Below, in pieces: positions 45,767-57,435 of a stretch of DNA of 64,000 nucleotides. The stretch lies in NCBI RefSeq assembly GCF_003369915.1, contig NC_046677.1, positions 22,896,913-22,960,912 of the forward strand, in the 5' to 3' direction. The stretch's first letter is position 1. Every line of letters starts with the position of its first letter. The position numbers and the translations under genes are program-made. Under the pieces are notes generated by a model. The model saw only the letters and a program-made list of their open reading frames with translations. It made no database searches and was not told the DNA's origin. The DNA comes from Drosophila miranda (taxonomy: Eukaryota; Arthropoda; Insecta; Diptera; Drosophilidae).

Positions 45767-48700
45767 TCCAGACTAGCTCCTCCCTCCACAAGGGCCTCCT
45801 CCTCCTTCGCTCCTGCGGGCGCTTGCCTAGCTCCCTAGCTGCCTAGCTAGCGGTGGCCGGCTCCAGCTGCTGCTTGTGCGCGTAGTATGGATGCAAGATA
45901 CGGGATGCGGGATGCGGAAGATGCAAACGAGAGTCGGGCTCAGTATTCATTCAGTGTTCTTTTCGTGTGCTGCTGCTGTGCTGCTGGTTTGTGTGTTTTT
46001 TTGGTTTTTCTGTTAGTCTCTTGCCGCATTCTATGCTTGCTGCAAGTTGCTGCCTCTGGGCGGCCTTCCAGCCAATGCATTTCTGCTAAACCTCAGCATC
46101 TGGACATGGTCATGGGCGTGAGATGCATATGCGTGGGCGTGGCAGTGGCAGCAAGTCAAAAAACAGAAATGCAGCGCAAACGATAAGATGGAATGCAAAA
46201 CGCGCAACAAGAGAACGCAACGCAATGCAACGCAAAACCAAGAAAAAGAAAAGAAAGGAAAATGAAATTCGAAATTAAATCTCTGCATAAAGAAGCTTGA
46301 AAATGATTATCGTTTCAAATACGTAAGGCACTTAATTATACACGTTTAAAAAACATAACTCAAAAAATTAGCATCCGCACAAAATGTTTGCTTGTTTGTT
46401 GTTGTTGCTGTATTCGTGTTATTCGGGTCAGCGGGCGAGCGAGCGAGCGAGCGAGAGACAGCAATGATATGGAGATGGATGATGGATAGATGGATGGCTG
46501 GCTGTCTGGCTGTCTGGATAGATGGATGGAGCAGGGACTGGGACTGGGACTGGGACTGGGACAGAGGCCAGTACCAGTTGTGTTGCAATTAAAAACAATC
46601 TCAACGGTGAGGCAAGTGAAAGCTGCCTGGCAGCCTCTGGCTCTCCAATTGAATTCAATTGCTGTGTTGACTCTTCAATTTGAATGAATCGAATGAGAGT
46701 TGGCGAGTGCTGGCCTGAGTATTGGGTGTATTGGGTATTGATTTGGCAGCCACAGCCACAGTATGGCTAAGGAGGCTACAGAACCATGGAAACCATAACA
46801 GACATTCCCTCACACATCTGAGCGGGGCAACGCGGGTGCCAATCGACCAATCGACTGCGACCGCAATGAGTCACGAACGGGATTCAAAGTGGAATTGGAC
46901 ATTGCTTGCCGAGATTTATCAGCAGACAGACCACAACGCCCGCAAGAGCAGCAGCTGGAGCCGCATGACATAAGAGGCGGCTCAAAGAGGCTGGCTGCCT
47001 CTCGAAAGGTGGCAGAGTTCGTTGGCCAGAGTTCGGTGGCAGAGAGCAAAATCAAAGTCAATGTCATAGCCCAGGGGAGGCCCCTCTCTTCAATAATTAA
47101 AAATCAATAAGTGGGCAGAATGATGATGGAAGCCACCAGACACCAACAGACAAGAGGCCTTGGCTTTGGTTTTCACTTTTTGCCCCAGCGGCGCACCTTG
47201 CGATAATTGTCCGAATGGCAGAATCTAAGATCTCCTACCAGGAACTGGGTATCTGGCACATCAAAATGTTGTCATCATTAGATAAGAGCTTGGCTAACTG
47301 GTTTGTTTGTACGTCTTCTCATCGATTACTCAAGGGTTTAGTGTGCCCGTACCTGTGCCTCTGCCGGATATTAAATGGAGATAAAGACACGGAATAAGTG
47401 CAATATTTGTGAGTCATTCTTTCGTTGGCAATAAGAGGGGAGAAAGTGGGCTCCGCCAGCGGCTGAAACCGAATCCAAAACAGAAGAGCGAAAGAATCCG
47501 AAAAAGATTATGTATGTTTGTGCAAATGCTTCCCACCTGATAAGGCGGATAGGGGGAGGACCAACACCACCACCACCACGAAAAACTTGAAACGTTCGGC
47601 TGGCCCCCTGCCAATGAACTGCACGGCGATGCAGCAATGGATTTGGATTTTCTTTGGCTTTTGTTTTGCACTTTTGTTGCCTTGAGGAGCCACACAGCCA
47701 AGACATTGACATAGCCACATTCCCATCTACGGGCACATCCATCCATCCATATCCATAACCATGTCCATTGGCTTGACAACATTTTATTTCGTCAGAGAAG
47801 AAAGACAGACAGAAAGAAAGAAAGAGTTGCACGTGCCTGGAGCGGGGTAGGGGGAGGGGGAAAGACAAGCCCACGAGTTTATGAGGCGGAAAGTTTTCTT
47901 CTGCTTGGATGGGATGGGGATGGGGCTGGAGATGGGGATGGGGATGGGGTGGGATTGGATGGGCCAGAGAGACGGTAGGCAGTACGGAAGCACTCGGTTC
48001 GGTTCGGTTCCATTCGAGGAAGCAGCGAACAGAGAGCACCCAAGGGGAGACGACACACATGCATATGCATACATATGTATGGGCCCTAAAAACAATCACA
48101 AAACAAATTGGAAGCACAAAACGGAGGAGAATTATACTCTGTAATAAGTCGCGAACCGACTCCGGGATCGATTTGAATGGGGGGCACAGAACAGAACGGA
48201 GCAGAACAGAAAGTGGGGCAACCTAAATGTGGCATAAGGGGGACTGGTTTCAGAGTCTGAGTGCAGGAGGAGGAGGAGGAGGAGCAGTGTTATCTGGTGT
48301 CGCGCGAGGCAAAGGGCAGCAGCAGCCAGCCACAGAAACCGATGTCAGAGGAAGCCCATCCGCAATGTTTATATAAGATCATTCATTATGTGGGCATTCG
48401 AGAGTTGATTAAGCATTTGTTTGTACGGAGGATTGGGGATCGGGACTCGATTTTGGGAGTATTGGCTGTTGCCGAGTGGACATGGCTGTGGCTATGGACT
48501 GTGCCTGTGTCTGTGGCTGTAGGGATGGATGCACGGAATATCTGAGAGCATGAGAGCCGGAGAGCTGCTGCGCATTCTGTGAGCGGTGGTTGGTTTGGTA
48601 GTTGCCAAGGATGGACGGGGCGTGATATGGCGATGAACGGTGTTGTGGTGGTGGTGGTGCTGTGGGGAGGGGAGGGGAGGGGAGGGGAAAGTGGCACAGT

Positions 48701-49920
48701 TAGCTGTGTGCCGGCGGGCGCTGCAGCATTGCAGAACGGGGCACGAGACCATGGGCTACCCAAAAAAAAGTGTCATTAGGAAAACGCACTTTTGAGGACC
48801 AATTTCTAAGGGTTGCTTGCCTGAATGCCTGCCTGCCAGGGTACCCATACCCACCCACCGAGGGAGAGCAGCGGCAAATGCGTACGCACCACCAGGTGCT
48901 GACGGAGGAGAGAGCAAGCAAACACAACACACAGGCAAAGAGAGAGAGAGAGAGAGCGGATTGAATGGATTTCAGTCAGCAGGCGAGTGAGGGCGCGAGA
49001 GAGAGAGCGATGCAAAGACAGACAGAGAGATAGAGACGAGAGACCACTAAGTGAGAGAGAGAGCAGAGACACAAAACAGGAGCTAAAAGGAGCAGCCGAA
49101 TATTTTGTGTGTACCTACCGGAGACGACGAGAGATTCGATGGAGACGATGACAACGGGGCACGGCTGCGGGAGCGGCAACCAACGGCAACTCCTATTCCT
49201 TGTCTTGTTCCTGATTCCGTGTATTCCGTCTGTGTGCGGTGCGCCTAGCAGCAACCAGCGGCCCCAGCCCCTTTCGTCGGCATCGGCGGTAGAGACTTCA
49301 CTTTCTTTCCTTGCGGCTCCGGCAGCTGCACTTGCACTTGTACTTGCAGCACCAATGTAATCCAGGGTATTGCACTTTACACACGATTATAATTATAATA
49401 CTCTCCGATGTGCGAACATATGTATGTATGTATGTATGTATGTAAGCCTTTATGTATGATATGATGTGTGTGTGTCTTGTGTGTGTATTGTATGTACATA
49501 TGCTGCTAAGGCGGTCGAAAAACACACGAAAGCAAACTAATTCAACACTTTTTGCTTAACTTATTATTGCTTAAATTATTGAGGCGATTTAACACTTTTG
49601 AAGCACTGATTCGCCATTATTAATTAACTTTTAATGATTTACCGCAGCGAGCCGTTTTTTGTACGTCGCCCATCCGATTTCGATATGTCGGTGGCGATAG
49701 CGATACACTGCAGACAATCGGTTCGCCAGAGATGTGCGAACGATGTTTGTGGACATCGATGTTTTCGATGTTTTGTTATTATAACTGTTCTGCCTATCGT
49801 GTCAACTATCGTCATTATGGCTGGGAGAAAAGGAGCAAAAATAAATCCTTCAAGCAAATAATTAGTGCAAATAGCCTATAACATGCTTCTAACGTAAATC
49901 TAAGCACCGATGTATGAGAA
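45767..49920 (-). other. dock upstream non-coding region
   Basis: About 4 kb of probable dock 5' UTR exons, introns and promoter. It holds simple repeats (GGGACT at 46533-46562, GGGGAG near 48665, GAGA near 48935-49070, ATGT at 49420-49444). No independent gene is convincing; frames such as 47371-48117 have no coding features. Confidence 0.5.
49420..49444. repeat. (ATGT)n microsatellite
   Basis: About six copies of ATGT/TATG in the dock upstream region. Confidence 0.9.
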
Positions 49921-49937
49921 AATAGTATAGTGATGAC

Positions 49938-49986
49938 ATCGATGCTAACATCGATACAGTACTGTTTCCAATCGATTAGGTATCGA
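49938..49986. promoter_or_regulatory. DRE-like cluster upstream of RCC1L
   Basis: ATCGAT at 49938, ATCGATA at 49950, ATCGAT at 49971 and TATCGA at 49981 lie within 100 bp of the RCC1L ATG (50037). Another ATCGAT is near 49756. This fits a DREF/BEAF-type housekeeping promoter. Confidence 0.65.
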
Positions 49987-50036
49987 ATACTGTTATTTAC
50001 ACCTGCAATTTGTTTAAAAAACGAGTTTGTTGGGAA

Positions 50037-51413
50037 ATGCTGAGCACAGTGAGGGTGGGAGCATGGACAACTCCCCGGCTGACCCGCACGTACACGACAA
50101 AGGCTAAGCGTAGCGTGCTGTCCCAGGACAAGACCAAAATAAAGGACTACACGCCGAAGGTGTCGGATCCACACGCGCACCGCGTCTATGTCTGGGGATT
50201 CCAGGAGACCGGCGCCCTCGGCCTGCAGACTAGCGTAAAGAAGGCCCAGGAGCGATACACCGAAATGGTCCACCATCCGACACGGCTACAGTTCTCGAAC
50301 AACAACGAGATCACAGATGTGGCGGCTGGTTATGGCTTCACCGCCTACGCTGTCCAGCGCTCCGACGGCGAGACGCTCTTTGGCAGCGGCCTCAACACGG
50401 ACTCCCAGCTTGGTTTCCAGGTGAAGGGCAATCCCAAGGACCCGGCTAACCTGGATGTGATCATATATCCCACAGCCATACGACTGCCGCGGGAGCACGG
50501 CGAGACTGACGAGGACATGCAGGTGCGCAGCATGGCCGCTGGCAGAGCCCATCTGGTGGTGGTCACCCGGAATGGAACGGTGTTTACCCTGGGCAATAAC
50601 TCGTACGGACAGTGCGGTCGTTCCATCATCGACGACGAGAAATACAGCAAAAGCGCACTTATCCACAGGATCGCTCAAGCGGATATCTGCGGGGAGAAGG
50701 ACGAGATCGTCAGCGTTGAGTGTGGCCAGGACCACACAATGTTCCTCACCAAGCTGGGACGCGTCTACACCTGCGGCTGGGGTGCCGATGGACAGACAGG
50801 GCAGGGAAACTACCACACAGCGGGACAGATCACGCTCATCGGCGGCGACATCGAGAAGGAAAGAATTGTGCGGCTGACCAGCTCCTCGGACTGTGTGCTG
50901 GCCCTCAACGAGCGGGGCGACGTATTCGGGTGGGGCAACTCGGAGTACGGGCAGCTGGACGATTCGGAGCACGCCCAGACCCAGATAAACACTCCGCGCG
51001 CCCTGCAGCTCACCAAGGGGATTGGTCTCATCAAGGATGTGGCCGCTGGCGGTTCGTTCTGCATGGCCCTGAATGACCAGGGACTGGTATACACCTGGGG
51101 CTACGGCATCCTGGGCTTCGGACCTTTTGTAGAGCAGACATCAAAGCCGCAGCACCTGCTGCCTCCCCTCTTTGGACGCAACGATTTCAGCAATGCCACC
51201 ACCGTGGTCTCCATCGGCTGCGGGGTCTTCCACATGGGCGCCGTTAACTCGGACGGGGATCTGTTCATGTGGGGCAAGAACCGTTTCGGCCACCTCGGCC
51301 TGGGCCACAAAAAGGACCAGTTCTTCCCCTTCAAGGCGGCCATTAACGGGAAGGTGACGAAGGTGGCCTACGGCGTAGACCACACCATAGCTCTGTGCAA
51401 GCCCTATTTCTAG
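50037..51413 (+). CDS. RCC1L: RCC1L (WBSCR16) mitochondrial RCC1-repeat protein
   Basis: Single exon, 458 residues. A basic, Ser/Thr-rich, acid-free start (MLSTVRVGAWTTPRLTRTYT) looks like a mitochondrial presequence. The rest is a seven-blade RCC1-type propeller with recurring G-x-G...G-L/W-G units: YVWGFQETGALGLQ, TLGNNSYGQCGR, YTCGWGADGQTGQGN, GWGNSEYGQLDD, YTWGYGILGFG and MWGKNRFGHLGLGHKKDQ. The YTWGYGILGFG blade and the order of inserts match RCC1L. RCC1L acts at the inner mitochondrial membrane in mitoribosome assembly and as an OPA1 exchange factor. The ATG at 50037 is the first in frame. AATAAA follows the stop at about 51425. Confidence 0.88.
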   Translation: MLSTVRVGAWTTPRLTRTYTTKAKRSVLSQDKTKIKDYTPKVSDPHAHRVYVWGFQETGALGLQTSVKKAQERYTEMVHHPTRLQFSNNNEITDVAAGYGFTAYAVQRSDGETLFGSGLNTDSQLGFQVKGNPKDPANLDVIIYPTAIRLPREHGETDEDMQVRSMAAGRAHLVVVTRNGTVFTLGNNSYGQCGRSIIDDEKYSKSALIHRIAQADICGEKDEIVSVECGQDHTMFLTKLGRVYTCGWGADGQTGQGNYHTAGQITLIGGDIEKERIVRLTSSSDCVLALNERGDVFGWGNSEYGQLDDSEHAQTQINTPRALQLTKGIGLIKDVAAGGSFCMALNDQGLVYTWGYGILGFGPFVEQTSKPQHLLPPLFGRNDFSNATTVVSIGCGVFHMGAVNSDGDLFMWGKNRFGHLGLGHKKDQFFPFKAAINGKVTKVAYGVDHTIALCKPYF

Positions 51414-52222
51414 TCTAATACGAAAATAAACGACGTTAGAGATGGCTTAAAGATCACAAATTCGCGTTTAATACATTTAATTACTTTAAAGAACATTTAG
51501 AGTAGTGTTTCTGTTTGTTTCTTTTTGATAGTTTTGTTCTGATTTCGATCTCTACTGTTTTCCTTCCGTAAATAGCTGTCGATCTCATGTGTTGTCGTTC
51601 TTTACATTAATTTTTAGATAGTTAAAGAGCATATACTATATAAAATATGTACTTGGAATGGAATGCTGTATGCCTTGTCGTGCGTCATTTTCCTTTGTTG
51701 TGGGGAGGGGGGCGTGTATGTTTTCTTTTTGTATGAGTACTGCGTCCAAATACCCCCACCCCTACTCCTACTAATCTCCTACTGCCTGGCTGATTCATTG
51801 CTTTCTTTCGTATTTGTCACAATTTCTTCAATCGCATTTTGATTGCTTTCTAGGTACATTTTTCGCTTTTTTAGCTTCTTTACTAAGAAGTACGTACGGT
51901 GTCTATGATTTGCTAAAACTCTTGCGCGGTCCCACGAGCGCGATCGCTCGCAGAGATCGTCGATTGGCCAATGGATATACACTCTTCTGTTCTGTTATTT
52001 TCGGTTCGGTTCGATTCGGTTCTGTTCGGTTGTCTGTGGCCGCAGGCCCTGTCTGTCCGTGTTGTAACCTGATTTAATAAGCATTTACCTCAAACTGGCG
52101 ACTACAAACAGATCGATCTTCGTTATATATAAATCAATTCTAATTAATAATTTTTTTAGGTTTGTGTTATTTTATATGTAGTGTAGCTTAAAAGGTTCGC
52201 TGCTCTCCCCAGCTCCTCCTCC
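51414..52222. other. Convergent 3' region between RCC1L and ITM2
   Basis: Two facing 3' UTRs, with TTCGGTTCGGTTCG-type repeats near 52003-52030. No gene seen. Confidence 0.6.
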
Positions 52223-54084
52223 TCAGGCCACTTGCTGTGCAGCCTCGCTCGCCTCGTAGGCCTCCACCTCGGCTATGTTGGACAGATCGTACTCGATGAC
52301 GCCCTTGCCCATGAATTCGGCATATTTTCCGGCATCCGGAAGAGGATCGGCCGACCGCTTGGACACTGCAATAAAGAAGAGTGTGAGATAGGTGCTTGGT
52401 TCTTGGTTGCATGCCACTTACCGCCTGAGATAAACTTTTCCATCATGTAGACCTTCATGTCGTAGCACTCGTTGGCAATGCGCTCCGAGATGAGCGAGAG
52501 ATCGGTGATGCGGGGCGTGATCACGCGCATGTTACGGCGCACTCGCTCCGTGTCAATGTTGTAGTATCCGGTGCCCATCTTCTTCATCAGATCGACGAAG
52601 CTGGTGGGTGGAAGGGTGGTCTCCCGGTCGAGGGGCATGATGAAACACCGGTTGGTGGTGGTGTCAATGATGCCCGACTGGTTCTCCTTGAAGTCGTGCA
52701 TGAATCGTCCGCGGCGTCCGTCCTTAAAGTCGGGCACATCGATCTTCGCGTATCCCTCCTCATCGCTGCTGTCCAGCTCGATCTCCTCACGGAAGAAGTT
52801 GTCCTCATCGCCACCGAATCGCCGCTCCAGGCCAGTGCCGTCGGCGGAGCTGGCGCCGCTGAACTGCGGCAACAGAGCCCGCCAGTTGATCTGGGCGAAC
52901 CCATCGTCGCTGCGTGGATAGAAGCGTGGCATCTCGATCGAGTCCTCAGGATATGGAATCTCGCAAAGTGCGTGGTAGCGCATGTTGGCGTGCGTGGGGG
53001 CGTACAGCCTGTAAAGGGTCCAGCCGCCCAGCACTCCCATCATCATGACCACCATAGCGATTAGGAAGAGCAAGAACGACTTGACGCAATGGTGTTGCGG
53101 CCGATTGAAGACCATCGACTCGGCATCGGCCTCGGAGTCATTGTAGGCACCTTTGGGCTGTGGGTTTTGCCATATCTCACTTAGTTAACAGAAAATATAA
53201 AATAATTGCTCCCCAGACGAACTCCAGAGTTCCAGGGAACACTAAGAGAAGTGATAACACGCCTCGCTTGCACTCAAAAAGAAACCAGATCGGGGCTGGT
53301 GACAGATTGCATTACTGCTAGCGATCACAGCACAGCCGTTGGGTCGGATAAACTGTACCATTCAAGAAAGTAGTGCGCAAGCAGTTATCGGGGGCACTGT
53401 GTTTACGACGAGCGGGCAAAGTGCGATTGCAAAAAAAGAACACAAAGAATGGGTGCATGAGTTTTTCCACGGGCCATATTCAGGGCCACCATCTGCGTGC
53501 CAGGCAATCAACAGGAAGAAAATCTGACCCCAAGGAAGCAGTGGGCGGGAGTGGGAGTGTGAGTGCGAGTCCTTGGGGGGAGCCCAGGAAAAAAGTGAAT
53601 GAGCACACGTCATGGGGGTGGCCTGTCAACAGCACTGCTTGCAAAGGAAAAAAGAGTGCAAGGCCAGCGGGAATTCCAGCATGGAAAAATCAATAGATAT
53701 GCATGTCAGGCTGCCGAGCAGAAGCTGGGCCTCCCCAGAGACGAACACGGGAATTTGGGCCAACCAACAACCACCACCCACCATAGAACAGCTCTCATCC
53801 AATCCACCAAAAGCACGAGAGTACTCACTCGTCTCGTCGTACATATGGCGACTTATGTCGCACGAGGCGAAACGAAACTTGTAGCTTTATGGGGCCGAAG
53901 GACAGTGGAGACTCGGGGCCCCGCAAGGACACGAAAACGTTGCGCAAAAAGTGCCAATTTAATTGGATAAACTTACTGCGATTAGCGAGCCATGGTGCAT
54001 CAGAGCCTCATCGTTGAGGTTCATCGGCAGTGGCACCTTCTCCTGGTCCTTGGGTTCGCCCCTCAATTTCGCCAGAATAGTCAT
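52223..54084 (-). CDS. ITM2: ITM2/BRI family type II membrane protein (BRICHOS)
   Basis: Three exons (53977-54084, 52422-53157, 52223-52365) give 328 residues. A short cytosolic tail (MTILAKLRGEPKDQEKVPLP) leads to a membrane helix at about 64-85 (FLLFLIAMVVMMMGVLGGW), then a lumenal stalk with acidic stretches. The BRICHOS domain covers about 180-270, with paired cysteines in RCFIMPL (C207) and NECYDMK (C267). A dibasic site VSKR (282-285), encoded at the start of exon 3, is where ITM2 proteins are cut by furin-type proteases; the released tail would be 43 residues. The fly tail has no Cys, unlike human BRI2. BRICHOS acts as an anti-aggregation chaperone for its own tail. I recall the gene as CG3662. 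The Motif 6 repeat copy B lies about 105 bp upstream. Confidence 0.9.
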
Positions 54085-54189
54085 TGTACCCGTTTTGTGG
54101 TTTTTTCACGGAACTGTGCTCGAATCTAAACAGAAAACAAAGTTTTTCTCTGGTACGCAAAATGTTGGTGCGCAATTTGTGTCGCAGTC

Positions 54190-54405
54190 TGACCATCAGT
54201 AATATACCGAAATATACCGTCTCACTTTAAAAATATACCATAAATATACTGACGAGCTCAAGCTCTATTATACATATTCCTCGTTTTTGATATTCCGTGC
54301 AATATATCTAACTAAATAGAACACTCAGCCCTGCCCACATAGTTTTATCCGATTAATGAATCTATTTTCTAATTGACTAGTTTTCTTTAAACACTTGCTT
54401 TTATT
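54190..54405 (-). repeat. Dispersed Motif 6 promoter repeat, copy B
   Basis: Reverse complement of copy A (8095-8305), with the same block order. Its GTATATTT cluster faces ITM2 and ends near GGTCAGACTG (54187-54196 read on minus), a near match to Motif 1. The distance to the ITM2 ATG is about 105 bp. Confidence 0.85.
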
Positions 54406-54727
54406 TCATTTTGCGTAAAAAGAGGTTTTAGCGAAAATGGTCAAACAAAAAAAACGAAAGAGGATAGTCGTTTTTAAATAGAGCGGAAATAGTAGTGATG
54501 GGGGATAGATATCGGTGTGAACAATCGAATGTAGGGAAAATCAGGAAATCGAATATAGGCTGAAATTTAAAACCAAAAAGAAAATTCGTTTTTCCTCTGG
54601 CTTGACGGAAGATTTATTCTGCTCTACAGACTGAATGAACTCTTACAATTTACATATACCAATAACCACGGCACTAGGCACTATTTATGACTATATTGAT
54701 TTGAGAGAAAAATTCATAGTTTTTATT
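54406..54727. other. Spacer between ITM2 promoter and Clipper 3' end
   Basis: AT-rich, with the Clipper 3' UTR on its right side. No gene seen. Confidence 0.6.
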
Positions 54728-55576
54728 TCATTCTGATCGATGCGTTCGGGCACTGGAGAGAAACGCGAGGTGGCCCTTGGGACACTTGTTGGCATAGTGC
54801 CCCTTGTGCCCGCACTTGTAGCAGGTGATCTCCTCCAGCGGCGTTGGTATTTTCAGGAATGGTGGAGGCGGATGACTAAGAGGGCCGTCGTCGTTGCCAT
54901 CGCCGCCACTGTGGTCCATGGCGTTGATGTTGTTGCGGTTCTCCAAGCTACCCGCGTATTGCTTGCACGAATTGGCCTTATGGCCGAGCTCGCCACAGTA
55001 GTGGCATGTAGGTAGCTTCTTGTGTAGCTGATCCTTGCTGAGGTCAGCCAGGGGCGGCAGCTCGAACCGCGGGTGCATATGCTTGCAGTTGGGTCCTTCC
55101 GGGCAGAAGCCGGCCAAGTAGTTCATGCAGAGCACGCGCCGCAGATGCTGATGGCGACAGTGTGGGCCGTGACGGCAGAAGCCTCGCTTGTACCAGGGGC
55201 AGTCTTTGACCTTGCTCTGCGGGTCGATGTGCAGGAAGGGGCACTCCTTGTTGTGGCAGGCATTGAAGCGGGAGTAGAAGTAGCATTCGGGCATCTTGGT
55301 CATGTCGTACTCGTGTAGGAACTCGCACTGGTCCCCCTTCTTGCAGAGGCCGCGCAGCCAGTGCTTGCAGACGATGGTGCGGTCGCCACGTATGTGTCGG
55401 AACGGGCACGCGCTTCCCTTGTCGCACTCCTGGCCACTTCTTGTGATGAAATTGCAGACGGCAGCGATGGACTTGTCCATGCCATAGAACGGGAGCGGAA
55501 TGGCGCCTACCTGCTCGATGAGATCCCGCTCCGCCTTGAACTGCAGGCTGTTCACGTTGGCCAAAAGTATGTCCAT
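54728..55576 (-). CDS. Clp: Clipper, CPSF30 subunit of cleavage/polyadenylation factor
   Basis: Single exon of 282 residues from ATG at 55576. Five CCCH zinc fingers occupy about residues 40-175: CNFITRSGQECDKGSACPFRH, then fingers ending CEFLH, CPFLH, CRHQH and CKHMH. Two CCHC zinc knuckles follow, at about 192-206 (CHYCGELGHKANSC) and 251-265 (CYKCGHKGHYANKC). This five-plus-two layout is that of fly Clipper. CPSF30 recognises the AAUAAA signal with WDR33 inside CPSF in the nucleus; Clipper also has reported endoribonuclease activity. The linker between the knuckles is Asn/Gly/Pro-rich. It is divergent to PGAP2 with 490 bp between the ATGs. Confidence 0.95.
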   Translation of the reverse strand: MDILLANVNSLQFKAERDLIEQVGAIPLPFYGMDKSIAAVCNFITRSGQECDKGSACPFRHIRGDRTIVCKHWLRGLCKKGDQCEFLHEYDMTKMPECYFYSRFNACHNKECPFLHIDPQSKVKDCPWYKRGFCRHGPHCRHQHLRRVLCMNYLAGFCPEGPNCKHMHPRFELPPLADLSKDQLHKKLPTCHYCGELGHKANSCKQYAGSLENRNNINAMDHSGGDGNDDGPLSHPPPPFLKIPTPLEEITCYKCGHKGHYANKCPKGHLAFLSSARTHRSE

Positions 55577-56066
55577 GACGATGGTGATGCGGCACTTACT
55601 GCATAAACAAAAAGTATTTTCTTCCTTTTTTTGCGCGTGTTGTTTTGTTTAGTGTCAGCTAGAGATGTGCAATGCCGGCACGATGCATCGATAGAGCTCT
55701 CCTGCCACGATACGATGCGAGCCTCGATGTTAGTTTTGCTGTAAAAGGGGATGTTTTATCCGCTGCAATGAAACAGCTGTTCAGTCGTCATTACATAAGA
55801 TCCATTTGATCAGAAATTTAAATTAACTTGGCTCATTTTCCATTCCATTCCAGTCCATCTATTTTATCCATATCATATCGCAAATCTGTGGCTCATCTCT
55901 AGTGTCGGTCGATAGCTATCTAGTCTTATCGATCAATTTGTTTACCATTTTCTTGCAATGTTTACAACGTAGGCATTTGCTTAATAACAGTACATTTAGA
56001 GCTGATTGGGTGCGAAAAAAGTATGTGAACCGCGACCCGCCATCATCTGACCACCGCCTCCCCGCC
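55577..56066. promoter_or_regulatory. Clipper/PGAP2 divergent promoter with DREs
   Basis: ATCGATA at 55687-55693 and TATCGAT at 55927-55933 lie between the two divergent ATGs, with a partial site (TCGATAGC) near 55909. Two separate start regions are likely, one near each DRE. Confidence 0.65.
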
Positions 56067-56903
56067 ATGTTGCCCACGTACGAGCGCCTGAACGACCCCA
56101 AGAACGTTTTCTTCCGAATGCCCTTTGCTAGATTGGCTCTCGCTGCCCTGAGCCTTCCCCTTGGTGGATTCTTCTTCTGTGTGGTATGGTCGCTGCTCTT
56201 CGACTTTGTACGCTCCACCTACACGCACTGTGACGTGGTCAACTACCTGCCGTCTGTGTCGGCTGCCATAGGAAACTATGAGCCACAGAAGACGATATGG
56301 AGGTTGGCCATCTTCCTGCACCTGCCCCTGCGGCTGGCGGTGGCCAAAATTTATTTGGAGTACTACAAGGAGCACATCAGGCGGAGCCGACGACTGCTCG
56401 GCATCCTGGCCTGCTTCCTCAATGTAGTGGAGGATCTTGCCCTGTTCTGCCTGTCCTTTTGGACATCCGCAGACAGCTATGAAACACATCGCAACGCGTT
56501 CGTGGTGTTCATTGCGTGCAGCGAGTGCTACATGCTGATGTCATACCTCCTCAACAGGAATGCGCGCAAGGTGGTGCTGTTGCCGCACGAAGAGAAGTCA
56601 CTGCGCTACAAGCGCAACCTCTTTCTTGTCAATGTGCTGGCCTTCGGGCTCGCCGGATACTGCTTTGTCCGGCACAACGCCCGCTGCGAAGCGGGGGGTG
56701 AGTGCGGCTCTCCTGCGGAAATCAATTGAATAATGTTACTAATGTCCATGCCATTTCCAATTGCAGTCTACACCTTCTTCGCACTCTTCGAGTACATTGT
56801 TGTGCTCACCAACATGGGATTCCATATGACCTCCTACTGGGACTTTTATGCGCTCAACGTTGTCTGCGACGCCAAGCACGGCCTCTACCTAACCCAATTC
56901 TAG
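56067..56903 (+). CDS. PGAP2: PGAP2 (FRAG1) GPI-anchor remodelling protein
   Basis: Two exons (56067-56697 and 56767-56903) give 255 residues. It follows human PGAP2 closely: [20 protein letters not shown] and [11 protein letters not shown] in the first loop, a central [13 protein letters not shown] helix, [12 protein letters not shown], then [20 protein letters not shown] across the splice junction and [12 protein letters not shown]. At least five hydrophobic segments are visible. PGAP2 works in the Golgi on GPI-anchored proteins during fatty-acid remodelling. The open frame extends upstream to 55902 but has no in-frame ATG there, so 56067 is the start. I recall the fly gene as CG3876. A second family member lies directly downstream. 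Confidence 0.9.
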
Positions 56904-57435
56904 ATACCCATAGCGATAGCGATATCATAACCCTCCCTTAAAGCACATTCACGTCCGACCAGCCACTCTCGAGTATTCTGTACATACGCGGTATTAGCTT
57001 AAGCTCAAAGTTTACTTAATTTTACCAAAGGAAACTAGTTTCGGATTCCGATTCCCTAAACGGTCTAGTTTTCCCTAAGATCAGTCATAAGATCATTGCA
57101 TTATTATTTATACAAAATATTTTGGTATTTAGATGGCTTTAAGGTTGGCTCGACCAGCATCGGATGGTTCTATTAGACACATAAGCATACGTATGTCTGC
57201 AACGGATTTAAGGCTCCACCACCATCGGGTGGGGTGGTTCTATACCTTATATTTAAGAATATCCTCGCCTCCTCGGTTTTGTTTTGTTTAAAATTTAGCT
57301 CAATTCCATGTCGTATGTATGTCTGTCAAACTTTTTCAATTGGATTTCTATCGATTGTGTGTTGAAACCGAAAATTTACAAATAACACAGTTTGCTTCGC
57401 ATTTTGCATTTGATAGTTTTATTTACGACAACGCC
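56904..57435. other. Spacer between the two PGAP2-family genes
   Basis: It holds two related lines, around 57140-57175 and 57205-57245 (GGCTTTAAGGTTGG..., GGATTTAAGGCTCC..., both followed by CATCGG and GGTTCTAT), a short tandem duplication. An in-frame ATG at 57319 could extend the next gene. Confidence 0.55.

Noticed and set aside
47371-48117. 248-codon minus-strand frame
   Set aside because: Composition follows simple-sequence runs (His/Pro from GGGGAT repeats) and no domain is visible.
49141-49360. ATG-led frame with a signal-peptide-like start (QLLFLVLFLIPC)
   Set aside because: Only about 70 codons, Ala/Ser-rich after the hydrophobic run, no intron or promoter, and it lies in repeat-rich DNA upstream of dock. 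Chance is likelier, though not excluded.
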